Shown in pieces: positions 16,860 through 25,761 of a stretch of DNA of 64,000 nt. The stretch spans positions 37,623 through 101,622 of the forward strand of contig NZ_BASE01000113.1 of the NCBI RefSeq assembly GCF_000813125.1, written 5' to 3'. Numbering within the stretch: position 1 is the stretch's first letter; every line of letters starts with the position of its first letter. The DNA comes from Mesobacillus selenatarsenatis SF-1. Lineage in GTDB: Bacteria; Bacillota; Bacilli; Bacillales; Cytobacillaceae. Below the pieces are notes generated by a model, which ran no database searches, had not been told where the DNA came from, and worked only from the letters and a program-made list of their open reading frames with translations. The translations under genes were made by a program, and so were the position numbers.

Positions 16860-18014
16860 GTGATAATAATGGATTCCATAAGGCAGTTTATGGAGGACCA
16901 TTTGCAAGAGATTATAGAGGATATCAAGTTTCTGGTCGAATGTGATTCTCCATCATTGAATAAAAAACTCATGGACGAGTGTGGAGAGAGGATCCAGGAG
17001 CTTTTATATCGCTACTTTGGTAAACGGGCAGAAGTGTTGGAAGAAGAGAAATTCGGAAATCATCTGAAATTTGAATACGGGGAAAGAGACGAAACAATCT
17101 TAATCCTTTCCCATTTTGATACAGTATGGGAGCCTGGAGATTTAGAGTTTAAAATCGAAGGCGATCGCGCATACGGGCCTGGCATCCTGGATATGAAGGG
17201 AGGCCTTGTACAAGCGATTTGGGCAATAATAGCCATTAAGGAACTGAAAATTCCGTTCTCAAAGAAGATTGTTTTCCTTTTTACCAGTGATGAAGAGGTG
17301 AGCAGTCCGACATCACGCTATGTCATCGAAGAGATAGCGAAGGATTGCGATTATGCATTAGTTACGGAACCGCCCGTTGTTCGGACGGGTGCCTTAAAAA
17401 CGGAAAGAAAGGGTTCAGCTCGTTATTATATTGATATTACAGGCAAGGCTGCCCACGCTGGCAACAACCATCATGAAGGAGTTAGTGCTATTCAAGAGGC
17501 TGCCAAGGCCATCGATTTTTTAGAGTCCTTAACAGATTACGAGGTTGGAACCACCGTCAATGTTGGATTTGTTAAAGGCGGAGGAAAGCTGAATGTTGTG
17601 GCTGATCATGCAGAGATTGGCATCGATGTCCGCGCAGGGACTAGTGAAGAACAAGAAAGAATCGATGAAATAATTCATGGGCTGACACCTTTCACAGAAG
17701 GGACAAGTCTCGACGTTAGAGGAGGCGTCTCCCGCCCGCCGATGGAACGAAATCAAGATACGAAAGATCTATTCCAGACCGCCAAAGAAGCAGCAAAAGA
17801 AGAAGGCATCAAGTTAAAAGAAGCTTCTGTTGGGGGAGGAAGTGATGGAAACCTCACAGCCAGCATGGGAGTCCCAACCTTAGACGGCCTAGGTACCATT
17901 GGAGACGGAATCCATGCAAGAAACGAACACATAATCATCAGCTCAATCCCTGAACGAGCAGCCTTTTTCTCTAACCTGCTGATTGGTATTGGGACGAATG
18001 ACGGGGAAGCGTAG
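16860..18014 (+). CDS. M20-family metallopeptidase (carboxypeptidase G2-like)
   Basis: 384 aa, a typical M20 length. Metal and catalytic motifs appear in order: ILSHFDTVWEPGD (His and the following Asp), GPGILDMKGGLVQAIWA (bridging Asp), FTSDEEVSSPTSR (catalytic Glu pair), and TEPPVVRTGALKTER. The dimerisation domain follows (GSARYYIDITGKAAHAGNNH), and the final metal His is in DGIHARNEHI. It most resembles glutamate carboxypeptidases that remove C-terminal amino acids. No signal peptide is seen, so it is cytoplasmic. GTG 16860 has AGGA seven bases upstream; ATG 16869 is an alternative. Its stop codon lies inside a REP-like hairpin. Confidence 0.88.
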   Translation: MIIMDSIRQFMEDHLQEIIEDIKFLVECDSPSLNKKLMDECGERIQELLYRYFGKRAEVLEEEKFGNHLKFEYGERDETILILSHFDTVWEPGDLEFKIEGDRAYGPGILDMKGGLVQAIWAIIAIKELKIPFSKKIVFLFTSDEEVSSPTSRYVIEEIAKDCDYALVTEPPVVRTGALKTERKGSARYYIDITGKAAHAGNNHHEGVSAIQEAAKAIDFLESLTDYEVGTTVNVGFVKGGGKLNVVADHAEIGIDVRAGTSEEQERIDEIIHGLTPFTEGTSLDVRGGVSRPPMERNQDTKDLFQTAKEAAKEEGIKLKEASVGGGSDGNLTASMGVPTLDGLGTIGDGIHARNEHIIISSIPERAAFFSNLLIGIGTNDGEA

Positions 18015-18032
18015 GGACGTACCTTTTGCTTC
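18006..18032. repeat. 27-bp REP-like hairpin, copy 2, overlapping a stop codon
   Basis: The GAAGC arm and following GTAG provide the last codons and the TAG stop (18012-18014) of the M20 gene. The core and the GCTTC arm are identical to copy 1. Confidence 0.8.
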
Positions 18033-18186
18033 TTTTTGATTTTTCGTAGGTAGGGCTGTTTGTCGTGTAATATGGGATAGTCTAAAAGAAAGTATTAGTC
18101 CAAGTTCCTGTTTTGAGCACTTCTGAAAGATCAATCCACTATAATCCTGAGTTTAAGCTAAAAACAGGCAAGAATTATAAAAATTG

Positions 18187-18232
18187 AAAAACCCCAAGTT
18201 GTTCAGTATTAACAGAACAACTTGGGGTTTTT
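18187..18232. terminator. Strong bidirectional terminator
   Basis: An 18-base arm starting AAAAACCCCAAGTTG, a 10-base loop, and an exact complement ending in five T. It ends the PQQ-type gene on the minus strand and the M20 transcript on the plus strand. Confidence 0.9.
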
Positions 18233-18239
18233 CTTCTAT

Positions 18240-19745
18240 TTATTTTCTAAGTTTTTTAATAACAAAGATGGTTAGTCCCAGGAAGATTATGAGAGCTAGG
18301 ATTGGAACTACATATACTAAGAAGATAAATGAATATATACTTTTCTTTGTCTGCTCATTGACATTAGGCTGCTCAGGACTACTATCATTTTCACCATTGA
18401 TCTCATTAGTAGGTAAAACATAGACATTTGAATTTTGGCTTCCCACAATTAAATGATCATTCATTAGGACAGGTCCAGAGGGCGATAGCTTTCCGCCTAA
18501 ATATTTCTTTCCTAATAACTCACCATTTTCTACATTAAAAGCATAAACCAGACCTTTGGTATCTGTGAAATATACGACACCTTTATCTGCTACTGGTGGT
18601 ACCTTGTTTACATTACTTTTATAGGTCCATAACTTTTTTCCTGTCTTAGCATCATAGGAATAGAAAGTTTCGTTAATTGGGCTCCCTACGAATATTTTCC
18701 CGTCATAGACAATGGGTGCACCAGATTTGTTATTAGTAACCATAGGACCAATACCGAGACTATCTTTCCAAATAACTTCTCCAGATTTAATATCCATAGC
18801 ATACATTACATGATTCGGTAATGACAGAGGAGGTTTGTTAATGAAGTCTCCTATTGCAAGTTTAATCATTTGTTTATAGGCTTGGACTATTCCTTTTCTC
18901 TCATATACTTCTCTTACACTTAATATTTCATCAGTTCTTTCTAGTGCTGTTGTTATTACTAAATTTTCAAAAATAACCGGTGGTACATCATCTAAGCCAG
19001 CATATACATTATTAAATTCAGTCTCCCATAATATTTGCTTAGTAGTTAAATCAATCCCAAAGAAACTGTATGGATGGGGAAGACCACCACCAACATATAA
19101 TTTTCCATCCTTTATGTTGGGTGAAGACATGCTAACTACATGACCTAATTTTAATTTCCATTTTTCTGTACCGCTTTTGGGATCAATAGCATATAGATGC
19201 TTATCCCCTGTAGTTATAAAAACAGTACCATCATAATACGCAGGAGTCGGCATTACTTCACCTTTTGTTTCAAAAGTCCATAAAATCTCTCCTGATTTAG
19301 GATCAAGACTCATCAGCCCACTTTTCCCTGTACCTCTCGACCCATCTTCTTGATAGAAACGATTTCCGAAACCAACAAATAATTGATTGTTTACATTTAT
19401 AATTTCAGAATGAATCCAATTGGGTGCTTTTGTTTGCCAGTTCATTTTTTTATTAATTAAATTATAAGAGTATATGCCTCCAGAATTATGATTTCCTATG
19501 AAAACATTATTTCCGATAACAACTGGAGTTGAACGAATTTCATCACCGGTATTAATAATATCTTTTAATCTAGAATCGAACTCACTGTGGTAAACTGGAT
19601 TATTTTCAGGATTCAATCTGTATTGGCTCCATTCTGAAGGACCGAAATCATCAGCAAATACAGGTATAACACTAACTATGGTACTAAATACCATAAGGCA
19701 TAATAAAAGAAAAAGCTTATGTATTCTAGAATAACTCTTCATCAT
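18240..19745 (-). CDS. Membrane-anchored PQQ-like beta-propeller protein
   Basis: 501 aa. A signal peptide (LFLLLCLMVFSTIVSVIPVFA) leads to about seven PQQ-like blades: YSYNLINKKMNWQTK, MSLDPKSGEILWTFETKG, YAIDPKSGTEKWKLKLG, YAMDIKSGEVIWKD, YSYDAKTGKKLWTYKS and YAFNVENGELLGKK. A C-terminal transmembrane segment with a basic tail (VVPILALIIFLGLTIFVIKK) keeps it on the outer face of the membrane. No catalytic PQQ-binding residues can be claimed, so it is more likely a scaffold or sensor like other WD/PQQ-repeat proteins. It is a single gene with its own terminator. The function is unknown. Confidence 0.8.
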   Translation of the reverse strand: MMKSYSRIHKLFLLLCLMVFSTIVSVIPVFADDFGPSEWSQYRLNPENNPVYHSEFDSRLKDIINTGDEIRSTPVVIGNNVFIGNHNSGGIYSYNLINKKMNWQTKAPNWIHSEIINVNNQLFVGFGNRFYQEDGSRGTGKSGLMSLDPKSGEILWTFETKGEVMPTPAYYDGTVFITTGDKHLYAIDPKSGTEKWKLKLGHVVSMSSPNIKDGKLYVGGGLPHPYSFFGIDLTTKQILWETEFNNVYAGLDDVPPVIFENLVITTALERTDEILSVREVYERKGIVQAYKQMIKLAIGDFINKPPLSLPNHVMYAMDIKSGEVIWKDSLGIGPMVTNNKSGAPIVYDGKIFVGSPINETFYSYDAKTGKKLWTYKSNVNKVPPVADKGVVYFTDTKGLVYAFNVENGELLGKKYLGGKLSPSGPVLMNDHLIVGSQNSNVYVLPTNEINGENDSSPEQPNVNEQTKKSIYSFIFLVYVVPILALIIFLGLTIFVIKKLRK

Positions 19746-19861
19746 TTCCCTCCTGACAGATTATTATCTACATATCCTGAAGTTTTAATAACCAACCTAG
19801 TGATTAACCTATAACAATCAATTTTCAATTATAACAAATAAGTTAGGAATGACAGCATGGT

Positions 19862-19888
19862 GAAGCGTGGGGACGTACCTTTTGCTTC
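19862..19888. repeat. 27-bp REP-like hairpin, copy 3
   Basis: GAAGC and GCTTC arms, core GTGGGGACGTACCTTTT (one base different from copy 1). It is followed at 19930-20025 by the tail type also seen after 6333. Confidence 0.8.
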
Positions 19889-20041
19889 TTTCGTCTTACG
19901 AGATTTCTAAGAAAATGGATGATTCCTGGGTCTTAGTGGATGTCAAAATATATTTGCTGACGGTTAGGTTGTCCGGGGATTGATGGTTTTATTTGTTCTG
20001 ACTTTGAAACAATATGGATGTTATTTAATTAGGAAAGTGGG

Positions 20042-20246
20042 GAAGCGTAGGGACGTATCTTTTGCTTCTTTTTACTTTTCGTTGGTGGGAATATTTCTCA
20101 GATCTTGACAAATAGTTTTAAAGAAAGTATTAGTCTCAAGAATGAGGGTCTCGGAGGTACTGGATCGAATATGCTTTGAAGGAGAGACACCAGGGGATCA
20201 CGTCCCATTCAGAAAAACTTATCCAGAATAAAAAGTTGCCACACCG
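20042..20246. repeat. 27-bp REP-like hairpin copy 4 with its tail
   Basis: The hairpin is 20042-20068 (core GTAGGGACGTATCTTTT). The tail to 20246 is the second full copy of the 16474-16660 repeat. Together with copy 3, this leaves the 19.75-20.5 kb interval mostly repeat-derived. Confidence 0.7.
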
Positions 20247-20335
20247 AGAGCAATTAAAACCAGGAGAACTCCTAGAGACAAATAGAGTATTTTTTCATAA
20301 TTATCATCCCATCTTTCTGTAAGTTCAAAATTCAC
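20219..20335 (-). CDS. Possible 38-aa membrane peptide
   Basis: GTG start, then NFELTERWDDNYEKILYLS and a hydrophobic LGVLLVLIALGVATFY ending SG. It has an acidic head and one transmembrane helix. No convincing ribosome binding site precedes the GTG, and no ATG is available upstream. The C-terminal eight residues are duplicated in the tail repeat at 16619-16660. It may be a relic of a real gene spread as part of the repeat. Confidence 0.35.
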   Translation of the reverse strand: MNFELTERWDDNYEKILYLSLGVLLVLIALGVATFYSG

Positions 20336-20519
20336 TAAATGAGATGTTCTATAAACTAAACTAAATTTCCTTCAAATCCATATATATAAAAATGGTAAAT
20401 CAGTCTAGGCATCTTGAAGGCTATGATGCCTCCGTACTTCTTCCCGCTTTTCCGGCTTTGTTCATTGCGCTTTTCTTCCAGGTATGCTATGTATGAAGGG
20501 AAGGAAAGAACGGGTGATT

Positions 20520-22190
20520 ATGATGATTAAGGTGTTGTTTATTGCGCCATATCCTGCGATGGCTGTACTGATCGATGAATGTAAAGCGGATGCTGAGGAT
20601 TTGGATGTTACTGTAAAGACTGGAAACCTTGGCTCTGCGGTCCCGCTGGCTAAACGGGCGGAACAGGACGGTTTTGATGTAATCATAAGCCGCGGAGGAA
20701 CTGCTAAATTGATTGAAGAAGTGACCAATCTGCCGGTTATTGATATCCATGTTTCCGGTTATGATATGCTTCGTGTGCTTACCCTTGCGAATGAGTTTCC
20801 TGGCAAGAAGGCGATAGTTGGCTTTTCGAACATCACATTGGGAGCAGAAACAATCACTGATATATTGGAGTTTCCAATTGAAGTATTTACAGTTGAGAAA
20901 GCAGAAGAAGTCGGACCGCTTATAAAGGACCTCAAGGATCAGGGATATAGTGTCATTATGGGGGATGTCGTTACTGTCCATAATGCTGACCGGTACGGAA
21001 TGGAAGGAATCCTGATTCAGTCAGGTCGAGAGGCAATTTTTGATGCTTTCCAGCGAACAAGAACTATCTATTCCTTTTACCAGAAGAAACAGACAGAGAT
21101 CGATTTGATGAAGGCTATGCTGAAAACAGCAGCAACAGACCTTGTCGTCCTTGACTCTGCTGGTGGTGTTGTTTACGAACAGTGGAATTCAATCTCTCCA
21201 TCAATAATTGATATATCTACATTACTCCATGCCGAAGATGGAGGACTGAATTCCCATGGGGTTATTACGGTCAGCGATGTAATGTACAAGGTGAAACCGT
21301 CTGTGCTGACTAATGGAGGCAGGAAATACTATTTGTATTCTTTTTCAAAGGTTGAACGATCAATGGATGAATCATTGATAAAAGTAGAACATGTATCTCA
21401 GCTTCCTTTAATCATTCAGGAAAGCGAGCAGATGAAGAATTGTATTTCCTCGATAGAAGCAAATATTAAAAAGTCCAAATGGGCATTAATTGGCGAAAAT
21501 GGTACTGGTAAAGGTTTGATTGCAAGGTATATCCATTATATGAAGCATGGTGGCGAGGGACTTTTTGCAGTCGCGGTGGCAAGGGACTTTTTAAAAAAAT
21601 CAGAAGTTGATGAGGATATCAAAACGATTTACCTTCAGGGCATAGAAGCTTTGGATTTTCCTGAACAACAGAGACTGCAGCAGGTGGCTGATTACCATTG
21701 CAGCATAGGAATTAACATCCTATTTTCTGTTCAATCGGATAGCGAAGGAGTCTTTGATACGGACGTAGCCCGAATCTACTTGCCGCCTTTGCGGAAACGG
21801 AATGGTGACATAAGGGCGCTTGCAGCTTATTTAATCGCGGATTCAAATCAGCGCTTTGGCACATCGCCAATCAAGATTAAAGAGGAAGCTCTCGACCTTT
21901 TGGAGAAATATCATTGGCCTGGTAATGTAGCAGAGTTAAAGGCTGTTCTGCAAGATGCCGCTGCTGCGGAAAAGGGTTATGTTTTAAGTACTGAATTGAT
22001 TGGTCCTTTAATGGAATCAAAAATTTCAAGTGAATTATCGATTCCAGAAGATTTTTTACAGGGAACATTAGAAGAAATCGAGAAGAAAATTATCCGCAAA
22101 GTCATGGAGCATGAGGATGGCAATCAGACAAGAGTCGCGAATAGGCTGAATATCAATCGTTCCACATTATGGAGAAAGCTGAAGAATTGA
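20520..22190 (+). CDS. PrpR-N/AAA/Fis-type transcriptional regulator with a degenerate sigma-54 domain
   Basis: About 556 aa. The N-terminal PrpR-type sensor domain (residues 1-180) includes IISRGGTAKLI, LPVIDIHVSGYDML and GDVVTVHNADRYG. A PAS-like middle part has DLVVLDSAGGVVYEQW. The AAA module has Walker A GENGTGKGLIARYIH and the late block YLPPLRKRNGDIRALAAYLI. The C-terminal Fis HTH is NQTRVANRLNINRSTLWRKL. The ELFGHxxGAFTGA segment that contacts sigma-54 is absent. ATG 20520/20523 fits better than TTG 20484. It stands directly before the permease/kinase/dehydrogenase operon and probably senses a four-carbon acid or its phosphate. Confidence 0.85.
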   Translation: MMIKVLFIAPYPAMAVLIDECKADAEDLDVTVKTGNLGSAVPLAKRAEQDGFDVIISRGGTAKLIEEVTNLPVIDIHVSGYDMLRVLTLANEFPGKKAIVGFSNITLGAETITDILEFPIEVFTVEKAEEVGPLIKDLKDQGYSVIMGDVVTVHNADRYGMEGILIQSGREAIFDAFQRTRTIYSFYQKKQTEIDLMKAMLKTAATDLVVLDSAGGVVYEQWNSISPSIIDISTLLHAEDGGLNSHGVITVSDVMYKVKPSVLTNGGRKYYLYSFSKVERSMDESLIKVEHVSQLPLIIQESEQMKNCISSIEANIKKSKWALIGENGTGKGLIARYIHYMKHGGEGLFAVAVARDFLKKSEVDEDIKTIYLQGIEALDFPEQQRLQQVADYHCSIGINILFSVQSDSEGVFDTDVARIYLPPLRKRNGDIRALAAYLIADSNQRFGTSPIKIKEEALDLLEKYHWPGNVAELKAVLQDAAAAEKGYVLSTELIGPLMESKISSELSIPEDFLQGTLEEIEKKIIRKVMEHEDGNQTRVANRLNINRSTLWRKLKN

Positions 22191-22208
22191 TTCTTCAGCT
22201 TTTTATTA
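22176..22208 (+). terminator. Terminator overlapping the end of the regulator gene
   Basis: AAGCTGAAGAA, TTGA, TTCTTCAGCTT and a T-rich run. The left arm is made of the last codons of the regulator gene. Confidence 0.8.
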
Positions 22209-22283
22209 TTTTTGTTTAAAAATGCAACACTTTAATAGTTTAATAATTTTATGTGAACATTCTTAGATAAAACTATTGCAAAA

Positions 22284-22324
22284 ATAAAACGTTTTCATTA
22301 AAATGAAACATGTAAGCGATTACT
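22284..22324 (+). promoter_or_regulatory. Two cre-like boxes upstream of the permease operon
   Basis: TGTAAGCGATTACT at 22311-22324 matches the CcpA consensus TGWAANCGNTNWCA at 13 of 14 positions. ATAAAACGTTTTCA at 22284-22297 matches 12 of 14. No -24/-12 sigma-54 promoter (GG-N10-GC) is visible between the regulator gene and the permease gene. Confidence 0.7.
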
Positions 22325-22367
22325 AAATCGTTTAAATTTGAAACAATACAAAAGGGGATGCTAGAAT

Positions 22368-23360
22368 ATGAGAATAAAGGCAGGTTTAGAAAGAATTCCT
22401 GGTGGGATGATGGTTGTGCCGTTGCTTTTAGCAGCAACACTGAACACATTTGCACCAAACTTGCTTCGCATTGGTAATTTTACAGAGGCGCTGTTTGTAA
22501 ATGGCGCAGGTACTTTAATTGCACTTTTCCTATTGGCGACTGGTGCGCAAATAAATGTTAAATCTTTCGGTGTTTCGGTTGGTAAAGGTGCGACATTGCT
22601 TGGAATCAAGTGGATTGTCGGTGCCGCAGTTGGACTTATTGCATACTTATTCGCTGGTGACAATGGATTGTGGCTAGGGCTTGCGCCGATTGCCATAATT
22701 GCCGCAATGACAAACAGCAATGGCGGATTGTTCGTTGCCTTAGTTGGTCAATACGGAAATAAAGAAGACCGTGCTTCTTACTCACTGCTTGCTTTGAATG
22801 ACGGACCATTCCTAACGATGGTTGCCCTTTCAATCTTTGGTGCAATGGGCTTTGTTGACGGAATGTTCTCCATCCAGTCATTCATCGCTGTATTGCTGCC
22901 AATCCTTGTTGGTATGGTGTTAGGTAACCTGGATGAAGAAATGCGAGTGTTCCTTGATCAAGGAAGCTCAATGCTGATTCCATTCTTTGCTTTCGCGCTC
23001 GGTATGGGAATCGATTTCGGAGCGATCGTTGCAGGTGGATTAACAGGAATTCTATTAGGGGTAATGACTGTTCTATTCACAGGTACTGCAGGTTACTTTG
23101 TATTCAAAGCTTTCAAGTGGAATCCAATTGTCGGCGCTGCTGAAGGCTCGACAGCGGGTAATGCGGTTGCGACTCCTGCAGCGATTGCTGCGGCAAACGC
23201 AAGCTTCTCGCAATATGCTGAACTGGCGACTGTCCAGGTAGCTGCATCGACTGTTACAACGGCAATTCTACTTCCGTTGTTCATCGCTTTCCTTGTTAAA
23301 CGACTTGAGAAAAAGGGGTACGCGTTCAAGCAAGGAAATGTCATAAAAGTGGATAGTTAA
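22368..23360 (+). CDS. KdgT-family permease for a C4 acid
   Basis: 330 aa with about ten hydrophobic segments. IPGGMMVVPLLLAATLNTFAP, LFLLATGAQINVKSFG and the C-terminal GAAEGSTAGNAVATPAAIAA are the pattern of the 2-keto-3-deoxygluconate permease family. In DUF1537/PdxA2 loci this family imports four-carbon sugar acids such as D-threonate or D-erythronate, which is the likely substrate here. GGGG precedes ATG by about eight bases. The kinase gene follows after 12 bases. The exact substrate is inferred from neighbours. Confidence 0.85.
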   Translation: MRIKAGLERIPGGMMVVPLLLAATLNTFAPNLLRIGNFTEALFVNGAGTLIALFLLATGAQINVKSFGVSVGKGATLLGIKWIVGAAVGLIAYLFAGDNGLWLGLAPIAIIAAMTNSNGGLFVALVGQYGNKEDRASYSLLALNDGPFLTMVALSIFGAMGFVDGMFSIQSFIAVLLPILVGMVLGNLDEEMRVFLDQGSSMLIPFFAFALGMGIDFGAIVAGGLTGILLGVMTVLFTGTAGYFVFKAFKWNPIVGAAEGSTAGNAVATPAAIAAANASFSQYAELATVQVAASTVTTAILLPLFIAFLVKRLEKKGYAFKQGNVIKVDS

Positions 23361-23372
23361 GGGTGTGTTCAT

Positions 23373-24671
23373 ATGGGTGAAAAAATCGGAATCATCGCAG
23401 ACGACTTAACAGGTGCCAATGACTCAGGTGTTCAATTGGCGAAAAAAGGATTTTCTTCAACCGTAGTGTTCAATCTAGAAGGCATTAAAGAAGCAGGCTC
23501 AACCCCTGATGTTCTGGTTGTCGATACTGACAGCCGGGCAGTTGCTGGGGAAAAAGCACATGAAGCAGTTGTTAAAGCTGCTTCTCTTCTTTTTCAGCAT
23601 GGGTACTCACATGTTTACAAGAAAATCGATTCTACCTTACGTGGAAATGTAGCGGTTGAAATTGCTGCAGCTGCCAGTGTTTATAAGCCTGAAGCAGTTG
23701 TGATTGTGCCAGCTTTTCCGAAGGTGAACAGGACCACAGTCAAAGGTCTTCATTATGTGGATGGCACACTGATTACGGAAACGGAATTTGGGCGCGATCC
23801 GAAGACTCCAGTTACAGAAGGGTTTATCCCGGATTTGCTGAAGAAATCTGTGGATGAAGATATTGCTTTGATTGACCTCGATTTGATTCGAGGATCAGAG
23901 GACCAGTTAGCTGCGTTCGTTGAAAAATCTATTGACTGCGGACATTCCTGGTTCGTTTGTGACAGCGAGACAGAAGACGACCTAAAGGCAATCGCGGCAT
24001 TTTTTGCGAAGCTGGGCAAAAAGATTGTTTGGGCAGGGTCTGGCGGTTTAATAGAGTATCTTCCTGCTGAGTTGGCGATTTTTCCTCAGACAGGTCAAAA
24101 TATGAAAAAATCCTCCATCGACCGGACTCTTACTGTATCCGGGAGCCTTTCTCAGGTAACGAAAAACCAGCTTGTGAGCCTAAAGGGGTTAAAGGAAGTT
24201 GAGTTTATAGAAATAAATCCAGTTCAATTAGTTGAAGATACACTTGAGGCGAATAGCTTGGCAGTAGACAAAAAGGCCAGTCATTATGTCCTTTATGTTG
24301 ATTCTTCCGAAGAAAACAGAGTGGCTGCGCGTGAAGCTGGCGGCAAATTGGGCTATAACAGCAACCAGGTGAGTGAAGCGATTGCCTCCGGACTGGCGAA
24401 GGCTGCAAAAGCATTCCTGGAACAGGTCGAGGAAATTGGCGGCCTAGTTTTAACAGGCGGTGACACTGCGAAAGCTGTTTGCGGTGAATTAGGTGTAAAT
24501 GAAATGGAACTCCACTCTGAGGTCGAATCCGGACTGCCGTTTGGCAGGATCCGCAGCGGGGAAAAGGACTTCTGGGCAATTACAAAGGCTGGAGGATTCG
24601 GTAACGAAGCCTCGCTTGTAAAAGCAGTGGAATACATGACAGGAAAGGTTGGGCAATATGAAACAAACTAA
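23373..24671 (+). CDS. DUF1537 four-carbon acid sugar kinase (D-threonate/D-erythronate kinase type)
   Basis: 432 aa. The N-terminal substrate domain has IIADDLTGANDSGVQLAKKG and KKIDSTLRGNVAVEI. The C-terminal nucleotide domain has LTVSGSLSQVTKNQL and the phosphate loop LVLTGGDTAKAVCGEL, with the final FWAITKAGGFGNEASLV. Members phosphorylate four-carbon acids at O4 with ATP. Next to a PdxA2 homologue the best match is D-threonate or D-erythronate kinase. It overlaps the next gene by 14 bases, so the two are translationally coupled. Confidence 0.88.
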   Translation: MGEKIGIIADDLTGANDSGVQLAKKGFSSTVVFNLEGIKEAGSTPDVLVVDTDSRAVAGEKAHEAVVKAASLLFQHGYSHVYKKIDSTLRGNVAVEIAAAASVYKPEAVVIVPAFPKVNRTTVKGLHYVDGTLITETEFGRDPKTPVTEGFIPDLLKKSVDEDIALIDLDLIRGSEDQLAAFVEKSIDCGHSWFVCDSETEDDLKAIAAFFAKLGKKIVWAGSGGLIEYLPAELAIFPQTGQNMKKSSIDRTLTVSGSLSQVTKNQLVSLKGLKEVEFIEINPVQLVEDTLEANSLAVDKKASHYVLYVDSSEENRVAAREAGGKLGYNSNQVSEAIASGLAKAAKAFLEQVEEIGGLVLTGGDTAKAVCGELGVNEMELHSEVESGLPFGRIRSGEKDFWAITKAGGFGNEASLVKAVEYMTGKVGQYETN

Positions 24672-25662
24672 ACCAGTGGTCGGAATAACAATGGGTGACG
24701 CAGCAGGTGTCGGCCCGGAAATCATTTTAAAGACGCTTGCAAATGAAGAAATCTATAACATCAGCAATCCTTTTGTCATCGGTGACAGCAAGATTCTTGA
24801 ACGTGCTAAAAGCTTTGTCGGCAGTGAGCTGGAAATCCAGTCCGTTACTGCAGAAGGGCTAGGAGAGATAGAATATAAGCTTGGGACGGTACATTGCCTG
24901 GACTTGAATCTTCTGCCTGCTGACCTTCCAGTCGGAGAGGTTTCTCCCGATGCTGGACATGCAGCTTTTGAATACTTACGTACAGCAATCGAGCTTGCCA
25001 ATGAACAGAAGATTGATGCGATCTGTACTGCTCCTTTGAATAAAGAAGCGCTGCAAAAAGGCGGACATAAATATCCGGGCCATACAGAAATTTTAGCTGA
25101 CTTGACTGGCACTCAGGATTATTCAATGATGCTTTCTGCTCCTAACCTGCGTGTAATCCATGTTACGACGCATGTAGGGATCATCGATGCAGTTAAAATG
25201 ATTAATCCAGAACGTGTATATCATGTCATCAAGCTTGCACATGATACACTGCGCAAAGCAGGAATCGAAGCTCCGAAAATCGCCGTTTGCGGCATCAATC
25301 CGCATGCAGGCGAAAATGGATTATTCGGTTATGGTGAAGAAGATGAGAAGGTCGTTCCGGGTGTCGAAAAAGCTCAGGGTGAAGGAATTGATGCGGTTGG
25401 ACCACTCCCAGCTGATACACTATTCTTCCGAGCAGTCCGCGGAGACTTTGACATTGTCGTCGCGATGTACCACGACCAGGGACACGGACCGGTTAAGGTT
25501 TTAGGCTTGGATGCGGGCGTCAACATCACGGTTGGATTGCCAATCATCCGCACAAGCGTCGATCACGGTACAGCATTTGATATCGCTGGAAAAGGTATAG
25601 CTGATGAGAAAAGTTTGATTGAGGCTATGAGACAGGCTGTAGAGCTTGCTCCGAAGAGATAA
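24658..25662 (+). CDS. pdxA2: PdxA2-type 4-phospho-D-threonate/erythronate dehydrogenase
   Basis: 334 aa of the PdxA fold. Characteristic blocks are VGITMGDAAGVGPEIILK, APLNKEALQKGGHKYPGHTE, the metal-site VTTHVGIIDAV, and AMYHDQGHGPVKVLGLD with RTSVDHGTAFDIAGKG. PdxA2 oxidises the 4-phosphorylated acid and decarboxylates it to dihydroxyacetone phosphate. The location behind a DUF1537 kinase distinguishes it from vitamin B6 PdxA. ATG 24658 follows AGGAAAGG. TTG 24649 is an in-frame but weaker start. Confidence 0.88.
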   Translation: MKQTKPVVGITMGDAAGVGPEIILKTLANEEIYNISNPFVIGDSKILERAKSFVGSELEIQSVTAEGLGEIEYKLGTVHCLDLNLLPADLPVGEVSPDAGHAAFEYLRTAIELANEQKIDAICTAPLNKEALQKGGHKYPGHTEILADLTGTQDYSMMLSAPNLRVIHVTTHVGIIDAVKMINPERVYHVIKLAHDTLRKAGIEAPKIAVCGINPHAGENGLFGYGEEDEKVVPGVEKAQGEGIDAVGPLPADTLFFRAVRGDFDIVVAMYHDQGHGPVKVLGLDAGVNITVGLPIIRTSVDHGTAFDIAGKGIADEKSLIEAMRQAVELAPKR

Positions 25663-25676
25663 AGTTACATTCTATT

Positions 25677-25709
25677 AAAGGTATTTCCTTCAAGGGAAAT
25701 GCCTTTTTA
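25677..25709 (+). terminator. Terminator of the C4-acid operon
   Basis: AAAGGTATTTCC, TTCAA, GGGAAATGCCTTT and T residues, with one G-U pair in the stem. Confidence 0.8.
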
Positions 25710-25761
25710 AGTAGGGTTAAGCAGGATGTTCATCCCTTTTGTTAGAGGGATTCTGGACTAT

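Noticed and set aside
16411..20068. CRISPR array made by the recurring 27-bp units
   Set aside because: The units are 180 to about 1,850 bases apart with genes between them, spacers are not uniform, and no cas genes are present.
22210..22367. Sigma-54 promoter for the permease operon
   Set aside because: No GG-N10-GC pattern with the right surroundings is visible, and the regulator lacks the GAFTGA loop.
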